Positions 42,525 to 50,762 of a DNA stretch of 64,000 nt are shown in pieces. Where the stretch lies: the NCBI GenBank assembly GCA_037138755.1, contig JBAXHT010000002.1, forward strand, positions 248,001-312,000, given 5' to 3'. The notes under the pieces are model-generated. The model had not been told where the DNA came from and did no database searches. It was given only the letters and a program-made list of their open reading frames with translations. Every line of letters begins with the position of its first letter. The stretch's first letter is position 1. The position numbers and the translations under genes were made by a program. This DNA is from Armatimonadota bacterium (GTDB lineage: Bacteria > Armatimonadota > Fimbriimonadia > Fimbriimonadales > Fimbriimonadaceae).

Positions 42525-43477
42525 TTATTGGGAAGTTCTATCCGCCACATCTGGGTCACTCCTTCCTGATCCAATGTGCGATAGACAGAGCCTCAGATGT
42601 CGTCGTGATCGTCTGCGACCATCCACAGCAGGTGATCCGTGGAGCGGTGCGCGCCGCCTGGTTGCAGGAGCAGTTCCCGGGGGTCCGAATTGTGATCACA
42701 CCGGATGATCTTCCTGACGAGCCGGAGCCGTGGGCGGACAGAACCATCTCTCTCCTGGGAAGAGCTCCGGATATCGTTTTCTCATCGGAAGACTACGGTC
42801 CAGGCTTCGCCTCCGCATTGAAGTGTCAACACTTTATGGTTGACCGAGAACGATGCAACGTCCCGATCTCTGCAACAAAAATTCGGGAGAATCCACTTGG
42901 CCATCTGGAGCATGTACACGCTTGCGTTCGGCGCGACATCATCCTGAGAGTGGTCATCATCGGAGTCGAGTCAACCGGAAAGTCAACACTCGCTGCGGCT
43001 CTGGCAAAAGCACTCAGGACCGAATGGGTTCCTGAATATGGTCGAGAATACTCAGCCCAGAAAACTGGCACCTGGGAGACCAAGGATTTCGTAGCCATCG
43101 CTAAGGAGCAGCAGCGACGGGAAAGTGATGCTGCATCTTCAGCCAACCAAGTGCTCATCTGCGACACGAATGCGGTAGCGACCAGCGTCTGGCACCGAAG
43201 GTACATGGGGGAATACTCCGACGAAGTCGAGGGCGTCGCCACCAAAGATCGAGTGGATCTTTACTTGCTCACGTTGCCAGACTTTCCATTTGTGCAAGAC
43301 GGCACGCGGGACGGAGAACACATCCGGCACGAGATGCATGAATGGTTTGTCAGGAGGCTCGCACTTCAGCGAACAAAAGTTGTCGAGATCGGTGGCGGGC
43401 AATTAGCCCGGCTCGAAAAATCGCTGAAGGAAATCCAAGTCGCGGTTGAAACGAAAAACCGCGATATGTTCAACTGA
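42512..43477 (+). CDS. nadR: Bifunctional NMN adenylyltransferase / ribosylnicotinamide kinase
   Basis: From ATG 42512 (13-base overlap with pnuC) the protein has 321 residues. The N-terminal nucleotidyltransferase domain has GKFYPPHLGH (7-16), a variant of the HxGH motif, and ISATKIR (119-125). The C-terminal kinase domain has Walker A GVESTGKST (151-159) and LICDTNAVAT. It phosphorylates nicotinamide riboside and adenylates NMN to NAD. It lacks the N-terminal helix-turn-helix of enterobacterial NadR, so it is an enzyme only. The longer frame from 42359 merely reads through pnuC. Confidence 0.93.
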   Translation: MLGVIIGKFYPPHLGHSFLIQCAIDRASDVVVIVCDHPQQVIRGAVRAAWLQEQFPGVRIVITPDDLPDEPEPWADRTISLLGRAPDIVFSSEDYGPGFASALKCQHFMVDRERCNVPISATKIRENPLGHLEHVHACVRRDIILRVVIIGVESTGKSTLAAALAKALRTEWVPEYGREYSAQKTGTWETKDFVAIAKEQQRRESDAASSANQVLICDTNAVATSVWHRRYMGEYSDEVEGVATKDRVDLYLLTLPDFPFVQDGTRDGEHIRHEMHEWFVRRLALQRTKVVEIGGGQLARLEKSLKEIQVAVETKNRDMFN

Positions 43478-43539
43478 TCGTTATTCAACTAGTAGCGAGA
43501 GCCATTCGCTCGGGAATGGCTCTCAGAGACAGGGTCCTC

Positions 43540-44052
43540 TTACTTACCTGAACCAGGCATCGGCATCACTTTGCCGTCCTGCTTCATTTCCATCGTCTTC
43601 CATTCCATGACCGACATCTTCCAGGTTTTGCCTTCTTTGACGTAGGTCTCGATGGTGTTTCCGCCGAAGCTCATCGTGTGCTTCTTCTTGTCCGGCCCGA
43701 TCATCGTGCCTTCCATGATGTTGCTCACGGTCGCGGTGGCCTTGTTGCCCTGAACCTGAGCTTCGATCATTCGCGATTTGAACTTGGTGACCTTTTGGAA
43801 GGTCTTCACCGACATGCTCATTTGATCAAACATTTGCTTGCGGCTCATGCTCTGACCGTTCTCCTTGTACACAAAATCCTTCGTCGTGTACATCTCCAAC
43901 AGCTTCCCGAACTGCTTGATGTCCTTTTTCAGCATTGCTGATTCGTACTTCTTGGCGTGGGCGTTGACTTGGGTTCGGAACTCGTCCTCTGGTCCGGCCA
44001 CGCAAAGTGCGACCGACAAGATCATTGCTCCGGAAGTTATGAGTTTCTTCAT
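43540..44052 (-). CDS. Exported NTF2/SnoaL-like protein
   Basis: From ATG 44052 the protein has 170 residues. The signal peptide is MKKLITSGAMILSVALCVAG. The mature part has the layout of DUF4440-type NTF2-like domains: FRTQVNAHAKKYESAMLKKDIKQF, a middle with VYKENGQSMSRKQMFDQ and a C-terminal strand WKMSVMEWKTMEMKQDG. It is rich in Lys and Met. The function is unknown, with ligand binding in the periplasm likely. The 268-codon frame that includes it runs across the divergent arsR-like gene and is rejected. Confidence 0.8.
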   Translation of the reverse strand: MKKLITSGAMILSVALCVAGPEDEFRTQVNAHAKKYESAMLKKDIKQFGKLLEMYTTKDFVYKENGQSMSRKQMFDQMSMSVKTFQKVTKFKSRMIEAQVQGNKATATVSNIMEGTMIGPDKKKHTMSFGGNTIETYVKEGKTWKMSVMEWKTMEMKQDGKVMPMPGSGK

Positions 44053-44134
44053 CCAGACGATTATATCTGCGGCGACACCAAAATGTAGACACTTGATTCT
44101 TTTTCGCAACCAAAGATTCGTACGTGCAGTAAAG

Positions 44135-44150
44135 TTAGATGATCGTCTAA
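44135..44150. promoter_or_regulatory. TTAGA-N6-TCTAA operator before the arsR/sdpR-like gene
   Basis: A 16-bp near-perfect palindrome (TTAGATGATCGTCTAA, 14 of 16 positions symmetric) ending 5 nt before the ATG of the ArsR-family gene. Its position fits autorepression of the arsR-sdpI unit. Confidence 0.7.
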
Positions 44151-44155
44151 ATATC

Positions 44156-44440
44156 ATGTCCGAGGTTCTGAAAGCTCTGAGCGACCCCACTCGCCGAGAA
44201 ATTCTCTTCGCACTTCGCGAAAGGGACCTCACTGCCGGCGAGATCGCATCAAGATTCGAACAGACCGGAGCGACGATCAGCCACCACCTTTCCGTCTTGC
44301 GCGAAGCCGACTTAGTTAGGTCGCGCAAGAACGGAACCCAGCTCATCTACTCTGCAAGCGCCAGCGTGCTCGAAGACGCAGTCGCGTCACTGCTGGCCCT
44401 GCTTCCGGTGAAGAAACATGAAACAGAATCGAACCCTTAG
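44156..44440 (+). CDS. ArsR/SdpR-family autorepressor
   Basis: From ATG 44156 the protein has 94 residues, one winged helix: VLKALSDPTRREILFALRERD, the recognition helix in TGATISHHLSVLREADLV, and the wing RSRKNGTQLIYSAS. No Cys-rich metal site is present, matching the SdpR type rather than metal-sensing ArsR. The next gene overlaps it by 23 bases and encodes an SdpI-family membrane protein, as in the Bacillus sdpRI immunity unit. The palindrome 5 nt upstream is the probable operator. Confidence 0.9.
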   Translation: MSEVLKALSDPTRREILFALRERDLTAGEIASRFEQTGATISHHLSVLREADLVRSRKNGTQLIYSASASVLEDAVASLLALLPVKKHETESNP

Positions 44441-45071
44441 TATCGGGGGCACCATCGTCCTCGTCACCTCCGCGTACTCGGCTTGGAAGTATGCCACCCT
44501 TCCCGACCAGATGCCGATGCACTTCAACTCCAGAGGCGAGGTCGACCGGTACGGCTCCAAACTCGAAGCCGTGCTCTTCTGCCCGATCATCATGATCGTG
44601 CTTCTTGCCATTTTTGTCGTCATCCCGAAGATGCTGCCCGAGGGAAAGAAAATCGACCCGTTCCAAAAAGCTTGGGACACAGTCGTCATCACCATGATGG
44701 GGTTCATGGCCTGCGTCCAGTTCATGGTCTTAAACCCCGGTCTGCTTGGTACGGGTCAGGGCCAAGTCAAGTTCATGATGGCGGCGATGAGCATCCTCTT
44801 CATCATCCTCGGAAACCTGATGGGCAAAACCGAGCGCAACTATGTCATGGGAATCCGCACGCCCTGGACTCTCGAAGACGACGAAGTCTGGCACCGGACG
44901 CACCACCTCGGGGGACGGCTCATGGTCGGGGCCGGGCTCCTTTGCTTAGTTCTCGCGCTACTGGGCGTCAACGTTCTGCTGATCACCGGTGTGATTCTAT
45001 TCTCAGCGTTCTATCCCGTCTGGTACTCGTATGCGCTGTACAGAAAGCTACACCCAGGTAGCAAAGCGTGA
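44418..45071 (+). CDS. SdpI-family membrane protein
   Basis: A 217-residue protein with six membrane segments. The N-terminal DUF1648 part (YATLPDQMPMHFNSRGEVDRYG) and the SdpI signature LMGKTERNYVMGIRTPWTLE, then WHRTHHLGGRL, are both clear. In Bacillus, SdpI gives immunity to the toxin SdpC and signals to SdpR by sequestering it at the membrane. No sdpC-like toxin gene is near, so this pair may sense envelope stress instead. It overlaps the regulator gene by 23 bases and is convergent (24-base overlap) with DUF1990. Confidence 0.9.
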   Translation: MKQNRTLSIGGTIVLVTSAYSAWKYATLPDQMPMHFNSRGEVDRYGSKLEAVLFCPIIMIVLLAIFVVIPKMLPEGKKIDPFQKAWDTVVITMMGFMACVQFMVLNPGLLGTGQGQVKFMMAAMSILFIILGNLMGKTERNYVMGIRTPWTLEDDEVWHRTHHLGGRLMVGAGLLCLVLALLGVNVLLITGVILFSAFYPVWYSYALYRKLHPGSKA

Positions 45072-45596
45072 CATCGCCGCCTTTCGCGCACGCTCTTGCA
45101 TGTACCTAGCGACCGGGACCGCCAACCAGTAAACCAAGCTTTGCGGCCGAGCTTGGCACTCCACCATAAGTGTGTATTCATCGTCTTCCCACTTCAAAGT
45201 CGCCTGCCACCAGCCCTTGGCAAAATGCCTCGACGTCGTGTAGTAGCCGATACGACAATAGTTCTCTCGTCTCTCCGCAACAGAAATCTCCGTGACCGTT
45301 CGCGTGCGATATCCGAACAGGAACGGAAGCCTTGCCAACTGCAGAATACGGTCTCCTTTTCGAATATCTCGCCTTTCACGGCGAAACTCGCCTTCGAAAA
45401 CAATGATCTCCGGTGGGTAGTAATCGCCGCGCATCATGTGGTCCGCAATCTGGTCAAAGAGGCTCTGACTATCTCCGAGACCCATGACCACGGAGTCATT
45501 AAACTCAATCAGTGCCCGTCCCGTCATCATCTCCGGTGCCCCTGTAACTGTTGGCTTTTCAAGTCCAAGAAGAGTTTTTTCACTAATTTCAATCAT
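45048..45596 (-). CDS. DUF1990 family protein
   Basis: From ATG 45596 the protein has about 182 residues (TTG 45608 is in frame but less likely). A beta-rich START-like fold is suggested by ILQLARLPFLFGYRTRTVTEI, then RIGYYTTSRHFAKGWWQATL and MVECQARPQSLVYWLAVPVARYMQERARKAAM, which match DUF1990. The function is unknown. It is divergent from a TIGR01777-type epimerase; a 27-bp palindrome covers its start codon, so both genes may answer to one regulator. Confidence 0.78.
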   Translation of the reverse strand: MIEISEKTLLGLEKPTVTGAPEMMTGRALIEFNDSVVMGLGDSQSLFDQIADHMMRGDYYPPEIIVFEGEFRRERRDIRKGDRILQLARLPFLFGYRTRTVTEISVAERRENYCRIGYYTTSRHFAKGWWQATLKWEDDEYTLMVECQARPQSLVYWLAVPVARYMQERARKAAMSRFATWV

Positions 45597-45604
45597 TAGT
45601 GAAA
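45578..45604. promoter_or_regulatory. 27-bp palindrome with perfect 10-bp arms at the DUF1990/epimerase divergence
   Basis: Arms TTTCACTAAT (45578-45587) and ATTAGTGAAA (45595-45604) around 7 bases. It straddles ATG 45596 of DUF1990 and lies 22-48 bp before the epimerase ATG, where a -35 element would be. No regulator gene is adjacent. Confidence 0.72.
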
Positions 45605-45625
45605 TCAATATACCATAATGGATTC

Positions 45626-46552
45626 ATGAAGGTTCTCATCCCCGGCGGGAGCGGACACGTGGGGCAAATACTAGTTCCTTTCCTCACAAAGAGCGGCCAC
45701 GAAGTCAGAGTTCTTTCGCGCAAAGGAGACCTTGCCTGGAACCCTCGGTACCCCGATAGTTTGGTTCATCACCTGGACTGGGCCGATGCAATCATCAACC
45801 TCGCCGGTCGAAGCGTCAATTGCCGCTACAACGCAAAGAATCTCGCCGAAATGATGGAGAGTCGAGTTCAATCGGTCGAAGCAGTCTCCGAAGCTCTGAC
45901 CGATTGTGCTTACCCGCCGACCGTTTGGCTCCAAGCCAGCACCGCCACCATCTATTCGCACCGGCTCGATGCTCCCAATGACGAGCAAACCGGGCGCATT
46001 GACCCGATAGTTGGACCCCCTAAGTGGCAAGCTTCCGAACGAATCGCGCTCGCTTGGGAGGCGGCACTTTTCGCCGATAGCCATCCAAGAATTCGAAAAG
46101 TAGCCCTGCGCTCTGCGATGACCATGTCCGCGACTCCGGGGAGTGTGTTCGATGTCATGGCTAAACTCGCTCGGTGCGGGCTACTTGGCACCTACAGCGA
46201 CGGTAAGCAATATGTGAGTTGGATTCATGAACTCGATTTCTGCCGAGCGGTAGAACTGCTTCTCGGAGACACATCCCTGGACGGCCCCGTCAACCTCTGC
46301 TCGCCACATCCACTGCCGAACAGGGAGTTCAACCGAATTCTGCGCGAAGCCGTCGGCTCTCATTTCGGCCTTCACTCCCCGAAATGGGCCCTCGAAATCG
46401 GTGCCGCAATGATGAAGACCGAGACCGAACTCATCCTCAAAAGCCGCCGAGTGATCCCGAAGCGCCTACTCGACCACGGGTTCAGATTTGACTATTCCGA
46501 CTGGCAGCCAGCTGCCCAAGACTTAGCCAAACGGCTGAAAGCTGAAGGCTGA
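45626..46552 (+). CDS. TIGR01777-type NAD-dependent epimerase/dehydratase
   Basis: A 308-residue extended short-chain dehydrogenase. KVLIPGGSGHVGQILVPFL is the Rossmann motif; INLAGRSVNCRYN and WLQASTATIYSHR belong to the TIGR01777/YfcH subgroup, and the C-terminal DUF1731-like end is PKRLLDHGFRFDY. The substrate is unknown. CATAAT (45614-45619) lies exactly 6 nt before ATG 45626, so the mRNA is probably leaderless. The last codons (LKAEG) are read from the start of a heptamer repeat at 46533. Confidence 0.9.
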   Translation: MKVLIPGGSGHVGQILVPFLTKSGHEVRVLSRKGDLAWNPRYPDSLVHHLDWADAIINLAGRSVNCRYNAKNLAEMMESRVQSVEAVSEALTDCAYPPTVWLQASTATIYSHRLDAPNDEQTGRIDPIVGPPKWQASERIALAWEAALFADSHPRIRKVALRSAMTMSATPGSVFDVMAKLARCGLLGTYSDGKQYVSWIHELDFCRAVELLLGDTSLDGPVNLCSPHPLPNREFNRILREAVGSHFGLHSPKWALEIGAAMMKTETELILKSRRVIPKRLLDHGFRFDYSDWQPAAQDLAKRLKAEG

Positions 46553-46577
46553 AAGCTGAGGGCTGACAGCTGAAGCC
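46533..46577. repeat. GGCTGAAAGCTGAAGG short tandem repeat
   Basis: Six imperfect 7-9 base units of GGCTGAAA/AGCTGAGG/CAGCTGAAG type. The run supplies the end of the epimerase gene and stops at the convergent NamZ gene. The same family occurs at 54113-54178, again between convergent genes. Confidence 0.75.
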
Positions 46578-47782
46578 TAATAAAGCAAATACTTCGCCCG
46601 CTTCGCCCGGAACCCAGCCGCCCCCGCGTTCCACTTCTGCCAAATCGCCGAGGCTGATTGCCCCGAGTTGAACATCGCCCGAACCGACCCCGTTCCGCAT
46701 ACCTTATCAAACATACTCGCCGTTGACGCCTGGAAGAAATCAAACCCTGGTTTGAGCTTCCGAACGGCATCCATCAGTTCAAAGTTGATTCGTGAAAGTT
46801 CTACTTTTCGCTCGTCGGTGAAGAAGATGTTCACCCCGCCGCAAGACTGCCCCTTGAACGCCGCATAGAACGGAGTCCAAGTCATCGGCCGAAATGTCAC
46901 GCCTGCCAACCCCCGTCGGTTCATCTCGCTCGCCAAGGCCTCGGCCCCAATCCCCGGCGCTCCAGCGAGTTCGAATGGCAGAGTGTAACCAACCCCAATC
47001 GATACCGAGTCAAGCTCGCCAAAAATCCCCGTCGCCGCGTAGTAGGCAGACGAATCAGACCGTGGCACGTGCGGAGAAGTCAGCACCCAAGGCAGACCAG
47101 TCTCCGCCCAGTTCATCGACCGTCGCCACCCTTTCATCGGAATCACCTTCAGATCGCACTTCTTGCCCCTTAACCACCCCTCACCATTCGCCATTCGGGC
47201 GAATTCGCCGATGGTCAGACCATGGCAATAGGGCAGAGGATAAGCCGAAACAAACGACTTATAGCCATCCTCCGTGATGTTCCCTTCCACGCGATCACCA
47301 CCGATCGGGTTCGGACGATCTAGGACGTAAAGCGGCAGATTATTCTCCGCCGCCGCCTCCATGCAGACTCCCAGAGTGCTGATGTAGGTATAGCTTCGCG
47401 ACCCAATATCTTGGATGTCAAAGACCAACGCGTCGACCCCTCGGAGCATCTCCGCCGTCGGCTTGCGAGTCTTGCCGTACAACGAAAACTCCGGCACCCC
47501 AGTCTTTGGATCGCGCCCGTTCTCAACATAAACCCCGGCTGGCACCGAACCCCGAACCCCGTGCTCGGGTCCGTACAGAGCCACCAACTTCACTCCGGCC
47601 CCTACCATCAGATCAATGTTCGACTTGAGCGTCCGATCCACCCCCGTCGGATTCGTGATGAGTCCAATATTCTTTCCTTTAAGCTCAACAAATCCGTTGT
47701 TCCTAAGGACATCCAATCCTGATTCGACCGGAGGAGCAACCACAGAAGCGGCCAGTAGAACCGTAGCAGAGGCAAAGATCAT
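46577..47782 (-). CDS. namZ: NamZ-like (DUF1343) exo-beta-N-acetylmuramidase
   Basis: About 401 residues with a signal peptide (IFASATVLLAASVVA). The DUF1343 landmarks are VLRNNGFVELKGKNIGLITNPTG at the start of the mature part, LYGPEHG, DRPNPIGG, YPLPYCHGLTIGEFA and GVGYTLPFELAGAPG. NamZ of Bacillus removes terminal MurNAc from peptidoglycan fragments, so this is a periplasmic muropeptide-recycling enzyme. The start is ATG 47782 or GTG 47785, with TATTCT 8 or 5 nt upstream. It is convergent with the epimerase gene through the heptamer repeat. Confidence 0.92.
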   Translation of the reverse strand: MIFASATVLLAASVVAPPVESGLDVLRNNGFVELKGKNIGLITNPTGVDRTLKSNIDLMVGAGVKLVALYGPEHGVRGSVPAGVYVENGRDPKTGVPEFSLYGKTRKPTAEMLRGVDALVFDIQDIGSRSYTYISTLGVCMEAAAENNLPLYVLDRPNPIGGDRVEGNITEDGYKSFVSAYPLPYCHGLTIGEFARMANGEGWLRGKKCDLKVIPMKGWRRSMNWAETGLPWVLTSPHVPRSDSSAYYAATGIFGELDSVSIGVGYTLPFELAGAPGIGAEALASEMNRRGLAGVTFRPMTWTPFYAAFKGQSCGGVNIFFTDERKVELSRINFELMDAVRKLKPGFDFFQASTASMFDKVCGTGSVRAMFNSGQSASAIWQKWNAGAAGFRAKRAKYLLY

Positions 47783-47823
47783 CACGCTACAGAATAACTG
47801 ATTCTGATAATCTCTCCCATGCC

Positions 47824-48600
47824 ATGCGTCCGGACTTTGACAAAGCCCAGGAGTTCACCCGCCAACTCGCCGTCTGCTTCGAGGAAATGAACAGCCCCGA
47901 TCCTGCGGCTCGGGAAAATTTTGACGTTGCGTTCCTAAACTCCCTGTTTCATCACAACTGGGAGCAGCCTTACATCAGAACCGAACTTGGAGATCTGAGC
48001 TACCAGTTCATCTGGCCCGAAGTGGGAGAGATTCAACCCACGATCCCATCATTGGCTCTCGATGAGATTGTCTTCCACCACTCAGGGGCGCAAGTGGTCA
48101 ACAGTGATGGCAAAGTCATGGCTTCGCTAACCCCTGGCGACATGCTGGGGCTCAAGCTGTTCAACTGCCGCAGCCTCAACTGGAAAGGGGGTTGGGCCGA
48201 ACACGTCGATGTCGATGTTTACAGAGAAGGCGGCCCGGTTGAGATAGGCGTGCCCAACGACGTCATGCTACCACCACTGGTGGCGCGAAGTCTGCAATAT
48301 GCAATGTCTCTCTTTGGAAGCACGTCCACGTTCGAACCTCGAATATCCCTGGTGCGGCCCAAAGGTCGAACAAAAGCGTCGGATCCGTCGGACCTGATCA
48401 TCAATTGTCCCGCTTTTCCGCCGCAGGAACTCGAAACTCAGTTAACAAGGTATGTCCACGTCGTGTGTCGTCACGCGCCCGATCACATCGCTCGACGGAT
48501 ATTTGCGAGCTCTAGTTTGGTGATCGATGATCAAGATCTCTTCCCGTTGAACTCCTTGTTTCAGGAACCTAAACTTGTCGAGGGTAGGCTCATACTGTAG
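47824..48600 (+). CDS. Hypothetical protein
   Basis: A 258-residue soluble protein without signal peptide or recognisable domain. It has an acidic N-terminal helix (KAQEFTRQLAVCFEEMNSPD), a middle with PSLALDEIVFHHSGAQVV, and a C-terminal helical segment. GC and codon use match the neighbours. It is followed 3 nt later by DUF5990 and then the YpfJ-like gene, so the three may be one transcript. TAATCT lies 10 nt before the ATG. Confidence 0.75.
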   Translation: MRPDFDKAQEFTRQLAVCFEEMNSPDPAARENFDVAFLNSLFHHNWEQPYIRTELGDLSYQFIWPEVGEIQPTIPSLALDEIVFHHSGAQVVNSDGKVMASLTPGDMLGLKLFNCRSLNWKGGWAEHVDVDVYREGGPVEIGVPNDVMLPPLVARSLQYAMSLFGSTSTFEPRISLVRPKGRTKASDPSDLIINCPAFPPQELETQLTRYVHVVCRHAPDHIARRIFASSSLVIDDQDLFPLNSLFQEPKLVEGRLIL

Positions 48601-48603
48601 GCC

Positions 48604-48960
48604 ATGCCAACGCTCCGAATCACTCTCGTCGATCCGCCCGAAGAGTTCCTTGGTTACGGCAAGATTCGGCACCAGCTACAGCTCAAAAAGGGCTATCTTC
48701 AGCCCTCGTCGCCGAACGTATACGAAACAGAGTTCGAGTTGGTCGAAGGCGTCCCCAAAGGGCAGATCGTCCACTACCACGGCGACAAGCGCCGGTTCAT
48801 CTACATCCAATGGGTCGGGGCGCACGGCCAGATGTTTAGGCGGATCAAACTCTACTTCGAACACTTCTTGGAGGATGACAAGGAAAACTACGATCTGCGG
48901 ATTGCGGGCACTATGAAGGACGGCTCACCCGCCTGTTCAACCGCACGACTTATCCCGTAA
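48604..48960 (+). CDS. DUF5990 family protein
   Basis: A 118-residue protein whose start LRITLVDPPEEFLGYG and end DLRIAGTMKDGSPACSTARLIP resemble DUF5990. It is mostly beta strands, soluble and of unknown function. It lies 3 nt after the upstream hypothetical gene, and TACTGT ends 5 nt before the ATG, so it may also have its own near-leaderless promoter. Family assignment is from memory of the pattern. Confidence 0.7.
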   Translation: MPTLRITLVDPPEEFLGYGKIRHQLQLKKGYLQPSSPNVYETEFELVEGVPKGQIVHYHGDKRRFIYIQWVGAHGQMFRRIKLYFEHFLEDDKENYDLRIAGTMKDGSPACSTARLIP

Positions 48961-48969
48961 ACTATCCCT

Positions 48970-49818
48970 ATGCGTCTTGATGAAATCGAAGAGAGTTCAA
49001 ATGTGGAGGATCGGCGAGGGTCGATCCCTCGCGGCGGGATGGTTGCGGGTGGAGGCATTGGTGTGGTTGTCCTCGCCATCATCGTAACTCTTCTCGGCGG
49101 TGATCCTCAACAAGTCCTTGACGCATCCAAGACCATGCAAGGCGGCGCACCCCAGACTCGGGGCGATGCGCGGCCTATCGATGACGAAGCCAAACGCTTC
49201 GTCTCCAAGGTCTTGAAAGAGACTGAGGATGTGTGGACTGACATCTTCCGCGAAAAGGGAATGACCTACCAAAAACCCAAGCTCGTCGTCTTCACCGAAC
49301 GAGTGGAGACCGGCTGCGGAATCGCCGACTCCGGCGTTGGTCCCTTCTACTGCCCTGCCGACAACCAGGTCTACATCGACCCAACGTTCTACGACACGAT
49401 GGAGAAGCAGCTTGGAGCTGGCGGCGATTTCGCCCAAGCTTACGTCGTTGCCCACGAAGTAGGACACCACGTCCAAAACCTCCTCGGCACCTCCGACAAA
49501 GTCAATGCCGCCCGCCGCCGCATGTCTGAAACCGAATTCAACAAGGTTTCTGTCCGCATGGAACTTCAGGCCGACTTCTACGCCGGAGTCTGGGCGAAAC
49601 GAGCGGGCAAACTAAAGATCGACCGTCAAGACATTGAGGAAGCGATGAACGCCGCCTCCCAGATCGGAGACGACACCCTCCAAAAGCGAGGTCAAGGCTA
49701 CGTCGAGCCCGAGAAATTCACTCACGGAACCTCGGCTCAACGAGTGAACTGGTTCATGAAAGGATTCCAGTCCGGCGACATCCGCGACGGAGATACCTTC
49801 AGCGCCCGAAACCTTTGA
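48970..49818 (+). CDS. YpfJ-like neutral zinc metallopeptidase
   Basis: A 282-residue protein. One N-terminal membrane helix (residues 24-42, VAGGGIGVVVLAIIVTLLG) anchors a zinc_peptidase (PF04228-type) domain. Its motif is AHEVGHHVQNLLG, with the third ligand in ELQADFYAGVWAKR, and VETGCGIADSGVGPFYCPAD before it. RLDEIEESSNVEDRRG is the usual start. The active site should face the periplasm; the substrate is unknown. TAAACT, which begins with the stop codon of the upstream gene (48958-48963), ends 6 nt before the ATG. Confidence 0.93.
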   Translation: MRLDEIEESSNVEDRRGSIPRGGMVAGGGIGVVVLAIIVTLLGGDPQQVLDASKTMQGGAPQTRGDARPIDDEAKRFVSKVLKETEDVWTDIFREKGMTYQKPKLVVFTERVETGCGIADSGVGPFYCPADNQVYIDPTFYDTMEKQLGAGGDFAQAYVVAHEVGHHVQNLLGTSDKVNAARRRMSETEFNKVSVRMELQADFYAGVWAKRAGKLKIDRQDIEEAMNAASQIGDDTLQKRGQGYVEPEKFTHGTSAQRVNWFMKGFQSGDIRDGDTFSARNL

Positions 49819-49871
49819 AGGAACCTTTGAACGATTCCAGCGGTTAGTGGCACTAAGTTAAAGAGATCGTC

Positions 49872-50762
49872 ATGAAAATTTGGTTGCCCCTCATCGCCAT
49901 TTCTGTATTCCTTGCTGGATGTAGCGGAGGGGCCGATGCAGCAAAACGAGCCCCGGCCTCGCCGAATGTGATGTCGGAGATGTCCACTGCCTCACCCGCC
50001 GATGCCGAAGGCGGAGCTGCACCCGCAGCAGTCCCAGCCCTACCGCGAAAGATCATCTACACCGGCTCAGTCGCCCTGCGAACCGACGACCTAGACGCCG
50101 CCGAGAAGAAGCTGGACGCGATGGTGAAGCAATTCAACGGCTACCTCGGCTCGGCCAGCCGATCCGGAACCAAGGGTTCCCAACGCTCCGGCTCCTGGAC
50201 AATCCGAATCCCGAGCACCGGCTACGGCTCCTTCGTCAAAGCTATCTCAACAATCGGCGAACTCGAATCCAGTTCGCAAGAAGCCCAAGATGTCAGCGAA
50301 GAATTCTACGACGTCCAGGCTCGGCTGAAAAACAAGAAAGTCGAAGAAGCCCGCCTTGTCGAACTTCTCCAAAAAGCCACCGGCAAGCTGACCGAGGTGC
50401 TACAAGTCGAAAAAGAACTGTCCCGCATTCGCGAAGAGATCGAGCAAATCGAGGGCCGACTCCGGTTCCTCACCAACCAGACCGACCTTTCAACCATCAC
50501 CGTGACCATCAACGAAGTCAAACAATTCCGCCCCGCCGGTCCCCCATCGCTCTCAAACGACATCAGCCGAACCTTCTCCGAATCCATCGGCCAACTAGGC
50601 GACGCTGCCCGCGGTCTCCTGCTGATCGTCATCGCCGTCTTGCCCTGGGCAGTATTACCCGGGTTAGTCGTTGGCTATCTTCTGCTTCGAGCGCGCAAGG
50701 CGAAAGCGGCGGTAACCATAGACTCCAGCGAATCCGACCAGAACATACGCCCCAAGATCTAG
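49872..50762 (+). CDS. DUF4349 lipoprotein with C-terminal membrane helix
   Basis: A 296-residue protein. The lipobox is in FLAGCSGG (Cys17). After a Pro/Ala-rich linker comes the DUF4349 domain (IIYTGSVALRTDDLDAAEKKL), a coiled coil (about 150-200, VEKELSRIREEIEQIEGRLRFL) and a membrane helix (about 245-275, LLLIVIAVLPWAVLPGLVVGYLLL). The function is unknown; it is anchored at both ends of the periplasmic part. The last 99 bases overlap the convergent DUF2330 gene. Confidence 0.9.
   Translation: MKIWLPLIAISVFLAGCSGGADAAKRAPASPNVMSEMSTASPADAEGGAAPAAVPALPRKIIYTGSVALRTDDLDAAEKKLDAMVKQFNGYLGSASRSGTKGSQRSGSWTIRIPSTGYGSFVKAISTIGELESSSQEAQDVSEEFYDVQARLKNKKVEEARLVELLQKATGKLTEVLQVEKELSRIREEIEQIEGRLRFLTNQTDLSTITVTINEVKQFRPAGPPSLSNDISRTFSESIGQLGDAARGLLLIVIAVLPWAVLPGLVVGYLLLRARKAKAAVTIDSSESDQNIRPKI

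Noticed and set aside
44053-44346. N-terminal extension of the NTF2-like protein to 268 residues
   Set aside because: It is antisense to the arsR-like gene, and a clear signal peptide starts at 44052.
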